Shown: positions 53,501 through 62,531 of the stretch, piece by piece | Numbering within the stretch: the stretch's first letter is position 1 | How the letters are laid out: each line of letters begins with the position of its first letter | NCBI RefSeq assembly: GCF_024746815.1 | Contig: NZ_CP080525.1 | Coordinates: 6,132,501 to 6,196,500, forward strand | DNA: 64,000 nucleotides | Source: Mesorhizobium sp. AR07 | GTDB lineage: Bacteria > Pseudomonadota > Alphaproteobacteria > Rhizobiales > Rhizobiaceae | Reading direction: 5' to 3' | Program-made: the position numbers and the translations under genes | Notes under the pieces: model-generated | Databases searched by the model: none | Seen by the model: only the letters and a program-made list of their open reading frames with translations | Told to the model about the DNA's origin: nothing

Positions 53501-54619
53501 TCGCGGCGGTTCGGTCAGCGCCATGGCTGACGCCTTCGCGCGCTGGATCGAGCGCGAGCCGCGCATCGGCGGCGTCATCTCGGCCGGCGGCTCCGGCGGC
53601 ACCACGCTGGCGACATCAGGCATGCGGGTGCTGCCGGTCGGCATTCCCAAGCTGATGGTCTCGACGGTGGCGGCCGGCGATGTCGCCAAATATGTCGGCG
53701 GCGCCGACATCATGATGTTCCATTCGGTCGCCGATGTGCAGGGCCTGAACTCGATCACCGAACAGGTGCTGTCCAACGCCGCGCATGCGATGGCCGGCAT
53801 GGTCGCCCAATTGCCCAACGCCGAGGCGTGGGAAGCAAAACGCAAGCTGGCGCGGCCGGCCGTCGGCATCACCATGTTCGGCGTCACCACGCCGGCGGTG
53901 CAGGCGGTGACCAAACGGCTTGAGGCGGACTATGACTGCCTCGTCTTCCATGCCACCGGCATTGGTGGCCGCGCCATGGAGAACCTCGGCGATTCGAGGC
54001 TGCTGTCGGCCTTCCTCGATATCACCACAACGGAAGTGGCCGACATGATTGTCGGCGGCGTGTTCCCGGCGACCGAAGATCGCTTCGGCGCGGCGATCCG
54101 CACGGGACTGCCCTATGTCGGCTCGACCGGTGCGCTCGACATGGTCAATTTCGGTCCGCGCGACAGCGTGCCGGAGAAATTCCGCAACCGCAAATTCGTC
54201 ATCCACAATCCGAACGTCACGCTGATGCGCACCACGCGCGACGAGAACCGCGCCTTCGGCGAATGGATCGGCGGGCGGCTCAACGCCATGAACGGCCCGG
54301 TGCGGTTCCTGCTGCCGGAGGGCGGCGTCTCGATGCTCGATGCGCCGGGTCAGCCCTTTCACGATCCGGAAGCCGACAACGCTCTGTTCGAGGCTGTCGA
54401 GAAAACGGTTCGCCGCACACCTTTGCGCCATGTCGAACGGGTGCGGGGCAACATCAACGATACGCCTTTCGTTGACGCGGTGATCTCTGCGTTCCACGCG
54501 ATCACGCCGAAGCTGCAGAGGCGGGCATGAAGAATTGGACTTCGCCACCGTGCGGGTGGATGTTTGAAAATGCTGCCGGTCGCCTCGTGCCGACCGTCTT
54601 GGCTTGGGGAGGATAGATC

Positions 54620-56806
54620 ATGGACGCGCAGACCTTTGGCGCTTTCCTGTTGTGGCTGATCGTTGCCGCGGTCGTCGTGGTGATCGCCGTCTACATCTTG
54701 CGCTGGCTCTATCGCCGCTCGACCAAGGAGACGGCGTTCGTGCGCACCGGCTTCATGGGCGAGAAGGTGGTGGTGAATGGCGGCGCCTTCGTCATTCCGG
54801 TGCTGCACGAGATCACGCCGGTCAACATGAATGTGCTGCGCATCGAAGTGCGCCGCGAGGATGGCTTTGCGCTGATCACCAAGAACCGCATGCGCGTCGA
54901 CCTGATCGCCGAGTTCTTCGTCCGTGTCGGTGCCGGCCGCGAGCTGGTCGCCGCCGCCGCGCAGACGCTTGGTCGTCGCACGCTGCAGCCCGACAGCCTG
55001 CGCGAATTGCTGGAAGGCAAGTTCGCCGGCGCCCTGCGCACTGTTGCCGCCCAGATGACGCTGGAAGAGATGCACGAACTGCGCGGCGACTATGCCGCCA
55101 AGGTGCGCAGCCTCGCCTCGGAATCGCTCGCGGCCAACGGGCTTGAGCTGGAGAGTGTCGCCATCGTCGATCTCGACCAGACCAGCCTCGAATATTTCGA
55201 TCCGTCCAACGCTTTCGACGCCGAAGGCCTGACGCAGCTGACGGAATCGATCGAGACCCGGCGCCGCATGCGCAACGAGATCGAGCAGCGCACGCTGGTC
55301 GACATCCGCAACCAGAATCTCGACACCCAGCGCAAGGTGTTGGAGATCGATCGCGACAGCGAATATGCGCGCCTCGAACAGGAGCGCGAAGTCGAGATCC
55401 GCCGCGCCGCGCAGCGTTCCGAGCTCGCTATCGATCGCGCGCTGCGCGACCAGGAATCCGAGCAGGCGCAGCTTTCGTCGCGCGAAGCCGTCGAGAAGTC
55501 GCGCCTCAACCAGGAGCGCAACATCACCGAGGAGCGCATCAGGAGCGAGGAGGACACGCAGCGCCGCGAGATCGCGCGCCGCCGTTCGCTCGACGAGACC
55601 GAGATGAAGATGCGCGAGTTGACCGAGCGCGAGCAGATCGCACTCGAACTGTCACTGGAGAGGGCGCGCATCGAGCGCCAGGGCACGCAGAGCCAGCTCG
55701 AGATCGAGCGCAGGCAGCTGCTCGAGGTCGCCGAGCTGGAGCGCCAGATCGCACTGGCCGAAAAGGCGCTTGAGGTGACCAGGGCCGAGGCGGAAAAAAG
55801 GCGCGCCGAGATATCCGAGAACCAGGCGACCGAAACGGCGCGGATCGCACAAGACCGCGCCATCGACGAGGTCAGGATCGCACGGGAGCGTCATCTCGAA
55901 GCGCTGCAGATCGCCAAGCGCCAGGCCTTCGAGGAAGCCGAGATTTCGGCCGGCGAGGAGGTCGAGCGCGCCCGCATCACCACCGAACGCGGCATCGAGG
56001 AAGCGCGCCTGATCAAGGATCGCGACATCAGGCAGCTTGGCGTCGACCGTGACCAGAAGATCGAGATCGCCGAGATCCAGAAGGCCATCGACATCGCCAA
56101 GAAGACGCAGGAGCGCTCTTCCGCCATCGCGGCTTCCGAAGCGGTTCGCGCCAAGGCGATCCAGGCCGAGGAACAGGCTTTCACCGCCCGCGAGCGCGAG
56201 ATTGCCGAGCGCCGCAAGCTGACCGACCTGATCGGCGCGCAGCGTGAAGCTGAGCGTGACGCCTTGCGCATCGTCTCGGCCGCGGATGCCGAGATGAAGG
56301 CGGCAAAAAGCCTTGCCGAAGCGCAGAAGATCGCCGCAGTGGCCTCGGCCGAGTCGGAGAAGATTCATGCCCTTGCCGCGGCCCAGCGCTACGAGGTCGA
56401 CGCCGCCGGCCATCGCCAGCTCAACGAAGCGGAGAACATTCTTTCCGAGGGCGCGCGGGCAGGGCGCCTGCGCGGCAAGCTGCTCGACCACATGGAAGGC
56501 ATCATCCGCGAAAGCGTCAAGCCGATGGAGAAGATCGAAGGCATCAAGATCCTGCATGTCGACGGCATCAACGGCGGCACTGGCGGCAACCGCAACGTCA
56601 CCGACGAAGTCATCGACTCGGCGCTGCGTTACCGCGTGCAAGCGCCGATGATCGACAATCTGATGAAGGAGATCGGCATCGAAGGCGGCTCGCTCGGCCG
56701 CATGACCGACGTGCTGCGCGACGCCAAGGACATTGCGAGCCTGACCCGCGACAAGAAGGGCAAAGGCAAGGCCGCCAAGGACGACGATGACGACCGCGAT
56801 CATTGA
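54620..56806 (+). CDS. Flotillin / SPFH-domain membrane protein
   Basis: A 728-residue protein: one N-terminal membrane segment (about 9-28), SPFH/PHB domain to about 205 (FVRTGFMGEKVVVNGGAFVIPVLHEITPVNMNVLRIEV; SLRELLEGKFAGALRTVAAQMTLEEMH), then a very long Glu/Arg-rich coiled coil from about 215 to 600 and a flotillin C-terminal domain, ending in KKGKGKAAKDDDDDRDH. Flotillins scaffold lipid microdomains. Longer than YqiK-type flotillins of 450-550 residues. It is 89 bases after the UPF0261 gene; no clear terminator lies between them. Role beside a transporter is unknown. Confidence 0.9.
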   Translation: MDAQTFGAFLLWLIVAAVVVVIAVYILRWLYRRSTKETAFVRTGFMGEKVVVNGGAFVIPVLHEITPVNMNVLRIEVRREDGFALITKNRMRVDLIAEFFVRVGAGRELVAAAAQTLGRRTLQPDSLRELLEGKFAGALRTVAAQMTLEEMHELRGDYAAKVRSLASESLAANGLELESVAIVDLDQTSLEYFDPSNAFDAEGLTQLTESIETRRRMRNEIEQRTLVDIRNQNLDTQRKVLEIDRDSEYARLEQEREVEIRRAAQRSELAIDRALRDQESEQAQLSSREAVEKSRLNQERNITEERIRSEEDTQRREIARRRSLDETEMKMRELTEREQIALELSLERARIERQGTQSQLEIERRQLLEVAELERQIALAEKALEVTRAEAEKRRAEISENQATETARIAQDRAIDEVRIARERHLEALQIAKRQAFEEAEISAGEEVERARITTERGIEEARLIKDRDIRQLGVDRDQKIEIAEIQKAIDIAKKTQERSSAIAASEAVRAKAIQAEEQAFTAREREIAERRKLTDLIGAQREAERDALRIVSAADAEMKAAKSLAEAQKIAAVASAESEKIHALAAAQRYEVDAAGHRQLNEAENILSEGARAGRLRGKLLDHMEGIIRESVKPMEKIEGIKILHVDGINGGTGGNRNVTDEVIDSALRYRVQAPMIDNLMKEIGIEGGSLGRMTDVLRDAKDIASLTRDKKGKGKAAKDDDDDRDH

Positions 56807-56828
56807 CGAGAGGATTGTGTTCCGTCGC

Positions 56829-56984
56829 GCCCCCCTCTGTCCTGCCGGACATCTCCCCCTCAAGGGGGGAGATCGATCATCATCGGCCTTTTCGCCATCC
56901 TCGAACTTTGGAATGTTGGAACTGACGGCAAACCTGGCAATCTCCCCCGTTGAGGGGGAGATGTCCGGCAGGACAGAGGGGGGC
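56829..56984. repeat. 156-base composite palindrome (35-bp perfect arms)
   Basis: 56829-56863 and 56950-56984 are exact 35-base reverse complements. Each arm also begins a smaller hairpin with the adjoining interior: ATCTCCCCC pairs with GGGGGAGAT near 56851-56873 and again near 56940-56962. The unpaired centre is about 65 bases. It looks like a mobile intergenic palindrome of the type dispersed in Mesorhizobium genomes, with no coding capacity. It lies between flotillin and SRPBCC genes. Confidence 0.88.
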
Positions 56985-57022
56985 ATCGAAGGGCGCGGAC
57001 GTTCCAGCCTTGGCTCGCAAGC

Positions 57023-57460
57023 ATGACCAAGGTCTACGTCTCCTCGGTCATCCCAGCACCAGCGGCGGAGGTCTGGAAGCTCGTGCGCGACTTCAATGGC
57101 TTGCCGGGCTGGGTGCCGTTCGTTGCCGAAAGCCGCATCGAGCAGAATGCGCAAGCCGACCAGATAGGCTGCATCAGAAGTTTCACACTGAACGATGGCG
57201 GGCGGATTCGCGAAAGGCTGCTGGCGCTGTCGGACTACGATCTGTCCTGCAGCTACGCGATCCTGGAAAGCCCGATGGCGGTGGAGAATTATGTCGCCAC
57301 CCTGTCGCTGACGCCGATCACCGATGGCAACCTGACACTGGCCGAATGGCAAGCGGAGTTCGACTGCGCCGCCGATCGTGAGGCTGCCCTTATGCATCAG
57401 ATCGGCGCCGGCGTGTTCCAGACCGCCTTGATCGCGTTGAAGCATCGGTTCGGGCGCTGA
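57023..57460 (+). CDS. SRPBCC (polyketide-cyclase-like) family protein
   Basis: A 145-residue START-like protein: VYVSSVIPAPAAEVWKLVRDFNGLPGWVPFVAESRIE, RSFTLNDGGRIRERLLALSDYDLSCSYAILESPMAVENYVATLSLTPI and a C-terminal helix GAGVFQTALIALKHRFG. These form a cavity for a hydrophobic ligand; enzymatic roles vary. The next gene begins with a related domain, ten bases downstream, showing a tandem duplication. Confidence 0.83.
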   Translation: MTKVYVSSVIPAPAAEVWKLVRDFNGLPGWVPFVAESRIEQNAQADQIGCIRSFTLNDGGRIRERLLALSDYDLSCSYAILESPMAVENYVATLSLTPITDGNLTLAEWQAEFDCAADREAALMHQIGAGVFQTALIALKHRFGR

Positions 57461-57469
57461 CGCCGGCCA

Positions 57470-58996
57470 ATGGTTAGGGTTTGCCAGAGCACGATCATCG
57501 ATGCGCCGATCGAAGAGGTCTGGGCGATCCTGCGCGATTTCAACGGCCATGACCGCTGGCACCCGGCAATAGCCTTCAGCGAGATCGAGGGTGGCGAGCC
57601 GGTCGATGCGGTCGGCTCGGTGCGCCATTTCCGGCTGGCCGACGGCGGCGAACTGCGCGAGCAACTGCTGGCGCTGTCCGACAAGGACCGAAGGCTGAGC
57701 TATTGCCTGCTCGAAGCGCCGCTGCCGCTGATGGGCTATGTCGCCTCGGTGCGGCTGAAGCCGGTGACCGACGGCAACGCCACCTTCTGGGAATGGCGCT
57801 CCGAGTTCAACCCGCCCGCGCATCGCCGCGACGAACTGGTCAGACTGGTCACCGAAGGCATCTATCAGGCCGGCTTCGCGGCCGTGCGCACGCTTCTGCG
57901 ACGCCGAAGCGCGGGCGCACCGGTCGACGCAAGACAGCCCTTGGCGGTTGCCGCCTCGGTGCTACCCCCAAACATGCCGCGTTTCGTGCCAACCCTTTCA
58001 TCAGGCCAGGCCGCGACAACCAGGGCGATTGTCGTCGAGCGCTATGGCGGCCCGGAGGAGTTGCAGGTCAGAGAGATCGGATTGTTGCCGCCGACGCCGA
58101 ACGAGGTGCGGATCCGCCATACGGTGATCGGCGTCAATTTCATCGACGTCTACTGCCGCACCGGTTTCTTCGATCTCTTGCAGCCGCCTGGCGTGCCGGG
58201 GATGGAGGCGGCAGGTATCATCGAGGCCATTGGCTCGGCGGTGTCGGGCTTCGCGGTTGGCGATCGTGTCGCCTATGCCTGTCCGCCGGTCGGCGCCTAC
58301 AGCGAGCGGCGTAACATGGCGCCCGAATTGCTTGTCCATCTCTCCGACGACATCAGCGACGAGATTGCCGCGGCCGGTCTGCTCAAGGGGGTTTCCGCCA
58401 GTTTTCTGCTGCACGACGTCCACGCCGTGAAGCGAGGCGACATCGTCCTCATTCATGCGGCGGCTGGCGGCATCGGCCAGTTGCTGGTGCAATGGGCCCG
58501 CCATCTCGGCGCGACGGTGATCGCAACGGTGTCGAGCGATGACAAGGCGCGTGTCGTCGAGCGCCTCGGCGCGCACCACGTTATCGTGTACTCCCGCGAG
58601 AATTTCGCCGAGGCGGTCACGCGGCTGACCAATGGCGCGGGCGCCGATGTCGTCTACGATGCGGTCGGCAACGACACCTTCGCCGGTTCGCTCGCGGCCC
58701 TTGCCGTGCGCGGCCATCTCGTCAGCTTCGGCCAGGCCTCGGGGCCAGTCGGCAATTGGGACATCGGCAGCTTCGCCTCCAAGTCGCTCACCATTTCCCG
58801 GCCCAACTATGCCCACTACACCGACACGCCGGAAAAGCTCGCGCCGCACGTCACCAGGTTTTTCCAGGCACTTCGGCAAGGCGTCCTCAGGGTGGAAGCG
58901 CCGACCCGTTACGATCTTGCCGATGCCGCCGAAGCACATCGCGATCTGGAATCCCGCCGCACGACGGGGGCCTTGGTCCTGCTGCCAAGGTCGTAG
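57470..58996 (+). CDS. SRPBCC domain fused to NADPH:quinone oxidoreductase
   Basis: A 508-residue fusion. Residues 1-145 repeat the SRPBCC fold of the preceding gene (STIIDAPIEEVWAILRDFNGHDRWHPAIA; LREQLLALSDKDRRLSYCLLEAPLPLMGYVASVRLKPVTDGN). A Pro/Ala linker (about 150-185) leads to a zinc-independent MDR quinone reductase: ERYGGPEELQVREI, FIDVYCRTGFF, PGVPGMEAAGII, and the NADPH motif AAAGGIGQLLVQ near 329. Fusion of these two parts is rare to my knowledge. A 15-bp hairpin follows, ending the array. Confidence 0.88.
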   Translation: MVRVCQSTIIDAPIEEVWAILRDFNGHDRWHPAIAFSEIEGGEPVDAVGSVRHFRLADGGELREQLLALSDKDRRLSYCLLEAPLPLMGYVASVRLKPVTDGNATFWEWRSEFNPPAHRRDELVRLVTEGIYQAGFAAVRTLLRRRSAGAPVDARQPLAVAASVLPPNMPRFVPTLSSGQAATTRAIVVERYGGPEELQVREIGLLPPTPNEVRIRHTVIGVNFIDVYCRTGFFDLLQPPGVPGMEAAGIIEAIGSAVSGFAVGDRVAYACPPVGAYSERRNMAPELLVHLSDDISDEIAAAGLLKGVSASFLLHDVHAVKRGDIVLIHAAAGGIGQLLVQWARHLGATVIATVSSDDKARVVERLGAHHVIVYSRENFAEAVTRLTNGAGADVVYDAVGNDTFAGSLAALAVRGHLVSFGQASGPVGNWDIGSFASKSLTISRPNYAHYTDTPEKLAPHVTRFFQALRQGVLRVEAPTRYDLADAAEAHRDLESRRTTGALVLLPRS

Positions 58997-59003
58997 TCAG
59001 CGG

Positions 59004-59038
59004 GTCAACGGCCGGAGGCTGCAGGCCTCCGGCCGTTG
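59004..59038. terminator. Perfect 15-bp hairpin between convergent genes
   Basis: Arms 59004-59018 and 59024-59038 are exact reverse complements around TGCAG. It lies eight bases after the fusion gene stop and 21 bases before the dctA stop, so it can end transcription from both sides. Confidence 0.8.
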
Positions 59039-59059
59039 ATTGGTATTGAAGCGCGCGGA

Positions 59060-60388
59060 TTACTCGGCGGGAACGACGTCCGCCGGCAGACTGTCGTCGG
59101 CCGTGCCGGCGAGCGCCCTGGCGAGCTTCGCTTCGTCGAGTTCGCCTTCCCAGCGCGCCACTACCAGCGTGGCGACGGCATTGCCGACGAAGTTGGTCAG
59201 CGCCCGGCACTCCGACATGAAGCGGTCGACGCCGAGGATCAGCGCCATACCGGCCACCGGCACGGACGGCACGACCGACAACGTCGCGGCGAGGGTGATG
59301 AACCCGGCCCCGGTGATGCCGGCGGCCCCCTTCGAGGACAGCATCGCAACCAGCAGCAGCAGGATCTGGTCGCCAATCGACAGGTGGATGTTGGTCGCCT
59401 GTGCGATGAACAGCGCCGCCAGCGTCATGTAGATGTTGGTGCCGTCGAGATTGAAGGAATAGCCGGTCGGGATGACCAGCCCGACCACCGAGCGCTTGGC
59501 GCCGGCCTTCTCCATCTTTTCCATCAGCGACGGCAGGGCGGCTTCCGACGAGGAGGTCCCCAGCACCAGCAGCAGCTCTTCCTTGATGTAGCGGATCAGC
59601 GCCAGGATCGAGAACCCGTTGTAGCGGCAGACGGCACCCAGCACGACGAACACGAACAGCAGCGACGTCACGTAGAAGGTGCCGACCAGCATGGCGAGGT
59701 TGATGACCGAGCCGATGCCGTATTTGCCGATGGTGAACGCCATGGCGCCAAAAGCGCCGATAGGGGCTGCCTTCATCAGCACGCTGACCAGCTTGAACAT
59801 CGGCGCCATCAGCGCCTGCAGGAAGTTGAGCACCGGCGCGCCCCTGTCGCCGACCAGCGCCAGAGCGATGCCGAACAGCACCGAGAAGAACAGCACCTGC
59901 AGGATGTCGCCATCGGCGAAGGCGCCGACGATCGTGCCCGGGATGATGTTCATCAGGAAGCCGGTGACCGACTGGTCATGCGCCTTGGCGGCGTAGGTGT
60001 TGACGGTCGAGGCGTCGAGCGTTGCCGGGTCGATGTTGAAGCCGGCACCCGGCTGCACGACATTGGCCACGACAAGGCCGATGATGAGCGCCAGCGTCGA
60101 GAAGGTGAGAAAGTAGAGCATCGCCTTGCCGGCGACACGTCCGACCTTCTGCAGATCGCTCATGCCGGCGATCCCGGTCGCCACGGTCAGGAAGATGACT
60201 GGGGCGATGATCATCTTGACCAGCTTGATGAAGGCGTCGCCGAGCGGCTTCATGCTCTCGCCGATCGACGGATAGAAATGACCGAGCAGGATGCCGACGG
60301 TGATCGCGACGAGCACCTGCACGTAGAGTTGGGCATAGAAAGGCTTGCGTTCCGCGGCAAGCGCGCCTGATTGGTCTGCGATGTGCAT
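59060..60388 (-). CDS. dctA: C4-dicarboxylate transport protein DctA
   Basis: A 442-residue secondary carrier importing succinate, fumarate and malate with cations. DAACS hallmarks: IIAPVIFLTVATGIAGM near 62-78, the re-entrant-loop Ser motif TSSSEAALPSLMEKM near 278-292, IPTGYSFNLDGTNIYMTLAALFIAQ near 305-330, and GAAGITGAGFITLAATL near 355. The ATG at 60388 is 75-80 bases downstream of a sigma-54 promoter. Divergent from dctBD, the classic rhizobial layout; needed for nitrogen fixation in rhizobia. Confidence 0.96.
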   Translation of the reverse strand: MHIADQSGALAAERKPFYAQLYVQVLVAITVGILLGHFYPSIGESMKPLGDAFIKLVKMIIAPVIFLTVATGIAGMSDLQKVGRVAGKAMLYFLTFSTLALIIGLVVANVVQPGAGFNIDPATLDASTVNTYAAKAHDQSVTGFLMNIIPGTIVGAFADGDILQVLFFSVLFGIALALVGDRGAPVLNFLQALMAPMFKLVSVLMKAAPIGAFGAMAFTIGKYGIGSVINLAMLVGTFYVTSLLFVFVVLGAVCRYNGFSILALIRYIKEELLLVLGTSSSEAALPSLMEKMEKAGAKRSVVGLVIPTGYSFNLDGTNIYMTLAALFIAQATNIHLSIGDQILLLLVAMLSSKGAAGITGAGFITLAATLSVVPSVPVAGMALILGVDRFMSECRALTNFVGNAVATLVVARWEGELDEAKLARALAGTADDSLPADVVPAE

Positions 60389-60475
60389 CGAACTCTCCCT
60401 GCCGGATGGGGCGGATCCGCCCTGCGTGACTTCTCCCATCGCGGCGCTCCGGTCGCACGCCGCTGCAAGAACTTT

Positions 60476-60491
60476 TGCAAGCGTCGTGCCA
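60476..60491 (-). promoter_or_regulatory. Sigma-54 (-24/-12) promoter of dctA
   Basis: On the minus strand 60491 to 60476 reads TGGCACGACGCTTGCA, matching the consensus TGGCAC-N5-TTGCA. Downstream is dctA (ATG 60388). It fits activation by the sigma-54 activator DctD. Confidence 0.9.
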
Positions 60492-60539
60492 GATCGCTGA
60501 AAGGCCGGAATCCCGGCATTTCGGCCTTTATCAGAGCCC

Positions 60540-62531
60540 ATGCGGCCAATGCTTGTGCGGATTTCCGCACAGGCAGCATTTGCCTGGGCGGAATTTCGCA
60601 TTACACTGGCCGCGCGGCCGCGAAGAAAAAGGGGCCGCGAGGAAAAAGGGAGAGGGCAGACGCCGCAAGCAGGCACCGATAGCGAATCGCCAGGGTTTGC
60701 CGGCCGTGACTTGCTGCGCGAGGCGGTCGCCCGGCTGCGCGACGGCCGCTGGCTTGTCGCCGTTATCGCCCTGGCGGTTCTGGCGGGCGCGATTGCCATC
60801 GCCGGGCGCATCGCCTCCGGCCAGGCGGCCGACAATCTGCGCGACACAGCACTTGCCGCCTTGCCTCTGGCGGCGGGAACCCTGACCGGCGAAATCGAAA
60901 AGCAGCGCCTGGTCCCCTTGGTCCTGGCACGCGACGATGCGGTGCGGGAGGCGCTGCGCCGGGCGGGAAAATCGCAAGAGGCGGCCCTTGACGACAAGCT
61001 CAAGGCGATTGCCGGCGATGCATCGGCGTCCGCCATCTATGTCATCGACACGTCAGGCATCGCGATATCGGCCAGCAATGCCGGCGAGCCGGCGAGCTTT
61101 GTCGGCATCGACTATAATTTTCGCCACTATTTCCAGGAAGCGATGGCCGACGGCGCTGCCAGCCAATATGGCCTCGGCACGATCAGCGGCCGGCCGGGCC
61201 TCTACCTTGCCAGCCGCGTCGACGATGGCGGCAAGCCGCTTGGCGTTGCGGTGCTGAAGGTCGAACTCGACGGTGTCGAAGCCAATTGGCGCTCCAGCGG
61301 CTTTCTTGTTTTCGTCACCGACGAACGCGGCGTTGTGTTGGCCACCAGCCAGCCCGAATGGCGGTTCCATGCCCTGGCGCCGCTCTCAGCGCAGGACGCC
61401 GCCATTGCCCGCGGACAACTTCAGCTGGCCGATGCCGACTTCGAACCGCTGCCGCTGCGGCGCGGTGCCGGTGACGGTCTGGCGACGATCGACAGCTCCG
61501 GAAAGCAGCGTCAGTTCGTCGAGGTGGTGCAGGATCTGCCCGGCGCGGTGCCCGGCTGGCGTCTCTGGTTGCTCACCCCCGCCGACGCTGCCCTGTCGTC
61601 CGCCGCCAACACGGCGCGCCTGACCACGCTGCTCGGGTTGCTGCTGATGGGCCTGCTTGCCTTCGTGCTCACCCGGCGCCGTCGCGCGCGCCGGCTGCGG
61701 CAGGAAGCGCTGGCGCGCATGAATGCCGAACTGGAGAGCCGGGTCAGCACGCGGACGGCCGAGCTGACGCGCTCCAACACGGCCCTTGCCGGGGAAATCA
61801 CCGAGCGCGAGAACGCGGAAGCCAAGGTCCGCCGGCTGCGCGACGATCTCGCCCAGGCCAACCGGCTCTCCATCCTCGGACAGATCGCCGCCGGCGTGGC
61901 GCACGAGATCAACCAGCCGGTCGCCGCGATCCGCACCTATGCCGAGAATGCCGGCCGCTTTCTCGTCGATGGCAGAACAGAACCGGTCAGCGGCAATCTG
62001 ACATCGATCGTGTCGATGACCGAACGCATCGGCGCGATCACCAACACCCTGCGCACCTTCGCCCGCCGGCCGGGCGTCGCCGCCTCGCCATTGCCGGTGC
62101 GCGAGGCGATCGACGGCGCGCTGTCGTTGCTGTCGGGCCGCATCCGGGATTCCGGCGTGGCCATCGTCAAGCCGCGCGGCAATGCCTCGCCGGTGGTCAT
62201 GGCCAGCCGCATCCGGCTGGAGCAGATCCTGGTCAACCTGTTGCAGAACGCGCTGGACGCGATGAAGGATCAGCCCGATGCCCGCATCGAGATCGATATC
62301 GCCGAGCGTGACGACAGGGTGCTGATTTCGGTACGCGACAACGGCCCCGGCCTCGGTCCGGAAGCGGCCGGCAATCTGTTCATGCCGTTCCAGACCACCA
62401 AGGAGAAGGGGCTTGGTCTCGGGCTGGTGATCTCGCAGGAGATCGCCCAGGAGCTGGGCGGCACGTTGCGGCTCGATCCAGGCAGCGCCAGCGGCGCGTC
62501 CTTCACCATCGATCTGAGGCGAATTGAATGA
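60540..62531 (+). CDS. dctB: C4-dicarboxylate sensor histidine kinase DctB
   Basis: A membrane sensor kinase of 663 residues from this start: membrane segment at about 70-92, periplasmic tandem PAS-like sensing domain to about 365 (YVIDTSGIAISASNAGEPASFVGIDYNFRHYFQEAMAD), second segment near 370-395, coiled linker, His-box GVAHEINQPVAAIRTY with His near 455, then N box NLLQNALDAM and G boxes DNGPGLG and GLGLGLVISQEIA. The first ATG at 60540 puts the DctD sites inside the reading frame; family length (about 600) would better fit a start near 60711 (TTG), so the true N-terminus is uncertain. Confidence 0.93.
   Translation: MRPMLVRISAQAAFAWAEFRITLAARPRRKRGREEKGRGQTPQAGTDSESPGFAGRDLLREAVARLRDGRWLVAVIALAVLAGAIAIAGRIASGQAADNLRDTALAALPLAAGTLTGEIEKQRLVPLVLARDDAVREALRRAGKSQEAALDDKLKAIAGDASASAIYVIDTSGIAISASNAGEPASFVGIDYNFRHYFQEAMADGAASQYGLGTISGRPGLYLASRVDDGGKPLGVAVLKVELDGVEANWRSSGFLVFVTDERGVVLATSQPEWRFHALAPLSAQDAAIARGQLQLADADFEPLPLRRGAGDGLATIDSSGKQRQFVEVVQDLPGAVPGWRLWLLTPADAALSSAANTARLTTLLGLLLMGLLAFVLTRRRRARRLRQEALARMNAELESRVSTRTAELTRSNTALAGEITERENAEAKVRRLRDDLAQANRLSILGQIAAGVAHEINQPVAAIRTYAENAGRFLVDGRTEPVSGNLTSIVSMTERIGAITNTLRTFARRPGVAASPLPVREAIDGALSLLSGRIRDSGVAIVKPRGNASPVVMASRIRLEQILVNLLQNALDAMKDQPDARIEIDIAERDDRVLISVRDNGPGLGPEAAGNLFMPFQTTKEKGLGLGLVISQEIAQELGGTLRLDPGSASGASFTIDLRRIE
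60554..60602. promoter_or_regulatory. DctD upstream activator sites
   Basis: TGTGCGGATTTCCGCACA (60554-60571) is a perfect 18-base palindrome matching DctD-type sites of Rhizobium dctA. A degenerate second site, TGGGCGGAATTTCGCATT, is at 60585-60602. They lie about 70 and 100 bases upstream of the -24 element, as expected for enhancer-like sites of a sigma-54 activator. Confidence 0.8.

Noticed and set aside
56829..56984. Insertion sequence
   Set aside because: Has long inverted repeats but is only 156 bases, with no transposase and no obvious target duplication in view.
55652..57823. 723-residue minus-strand frame under flotillin
   Set aside because: Created by the regular codon pattern of the flotillin coiled coil; crosses the palindromic repeat and SRPBCC genes and resembles nothing.
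59036..60370. 444-residue plus-strand frame opposite dctA
   Set aside because: Antisense shadow; DctA on the minus strand is unambiguous.
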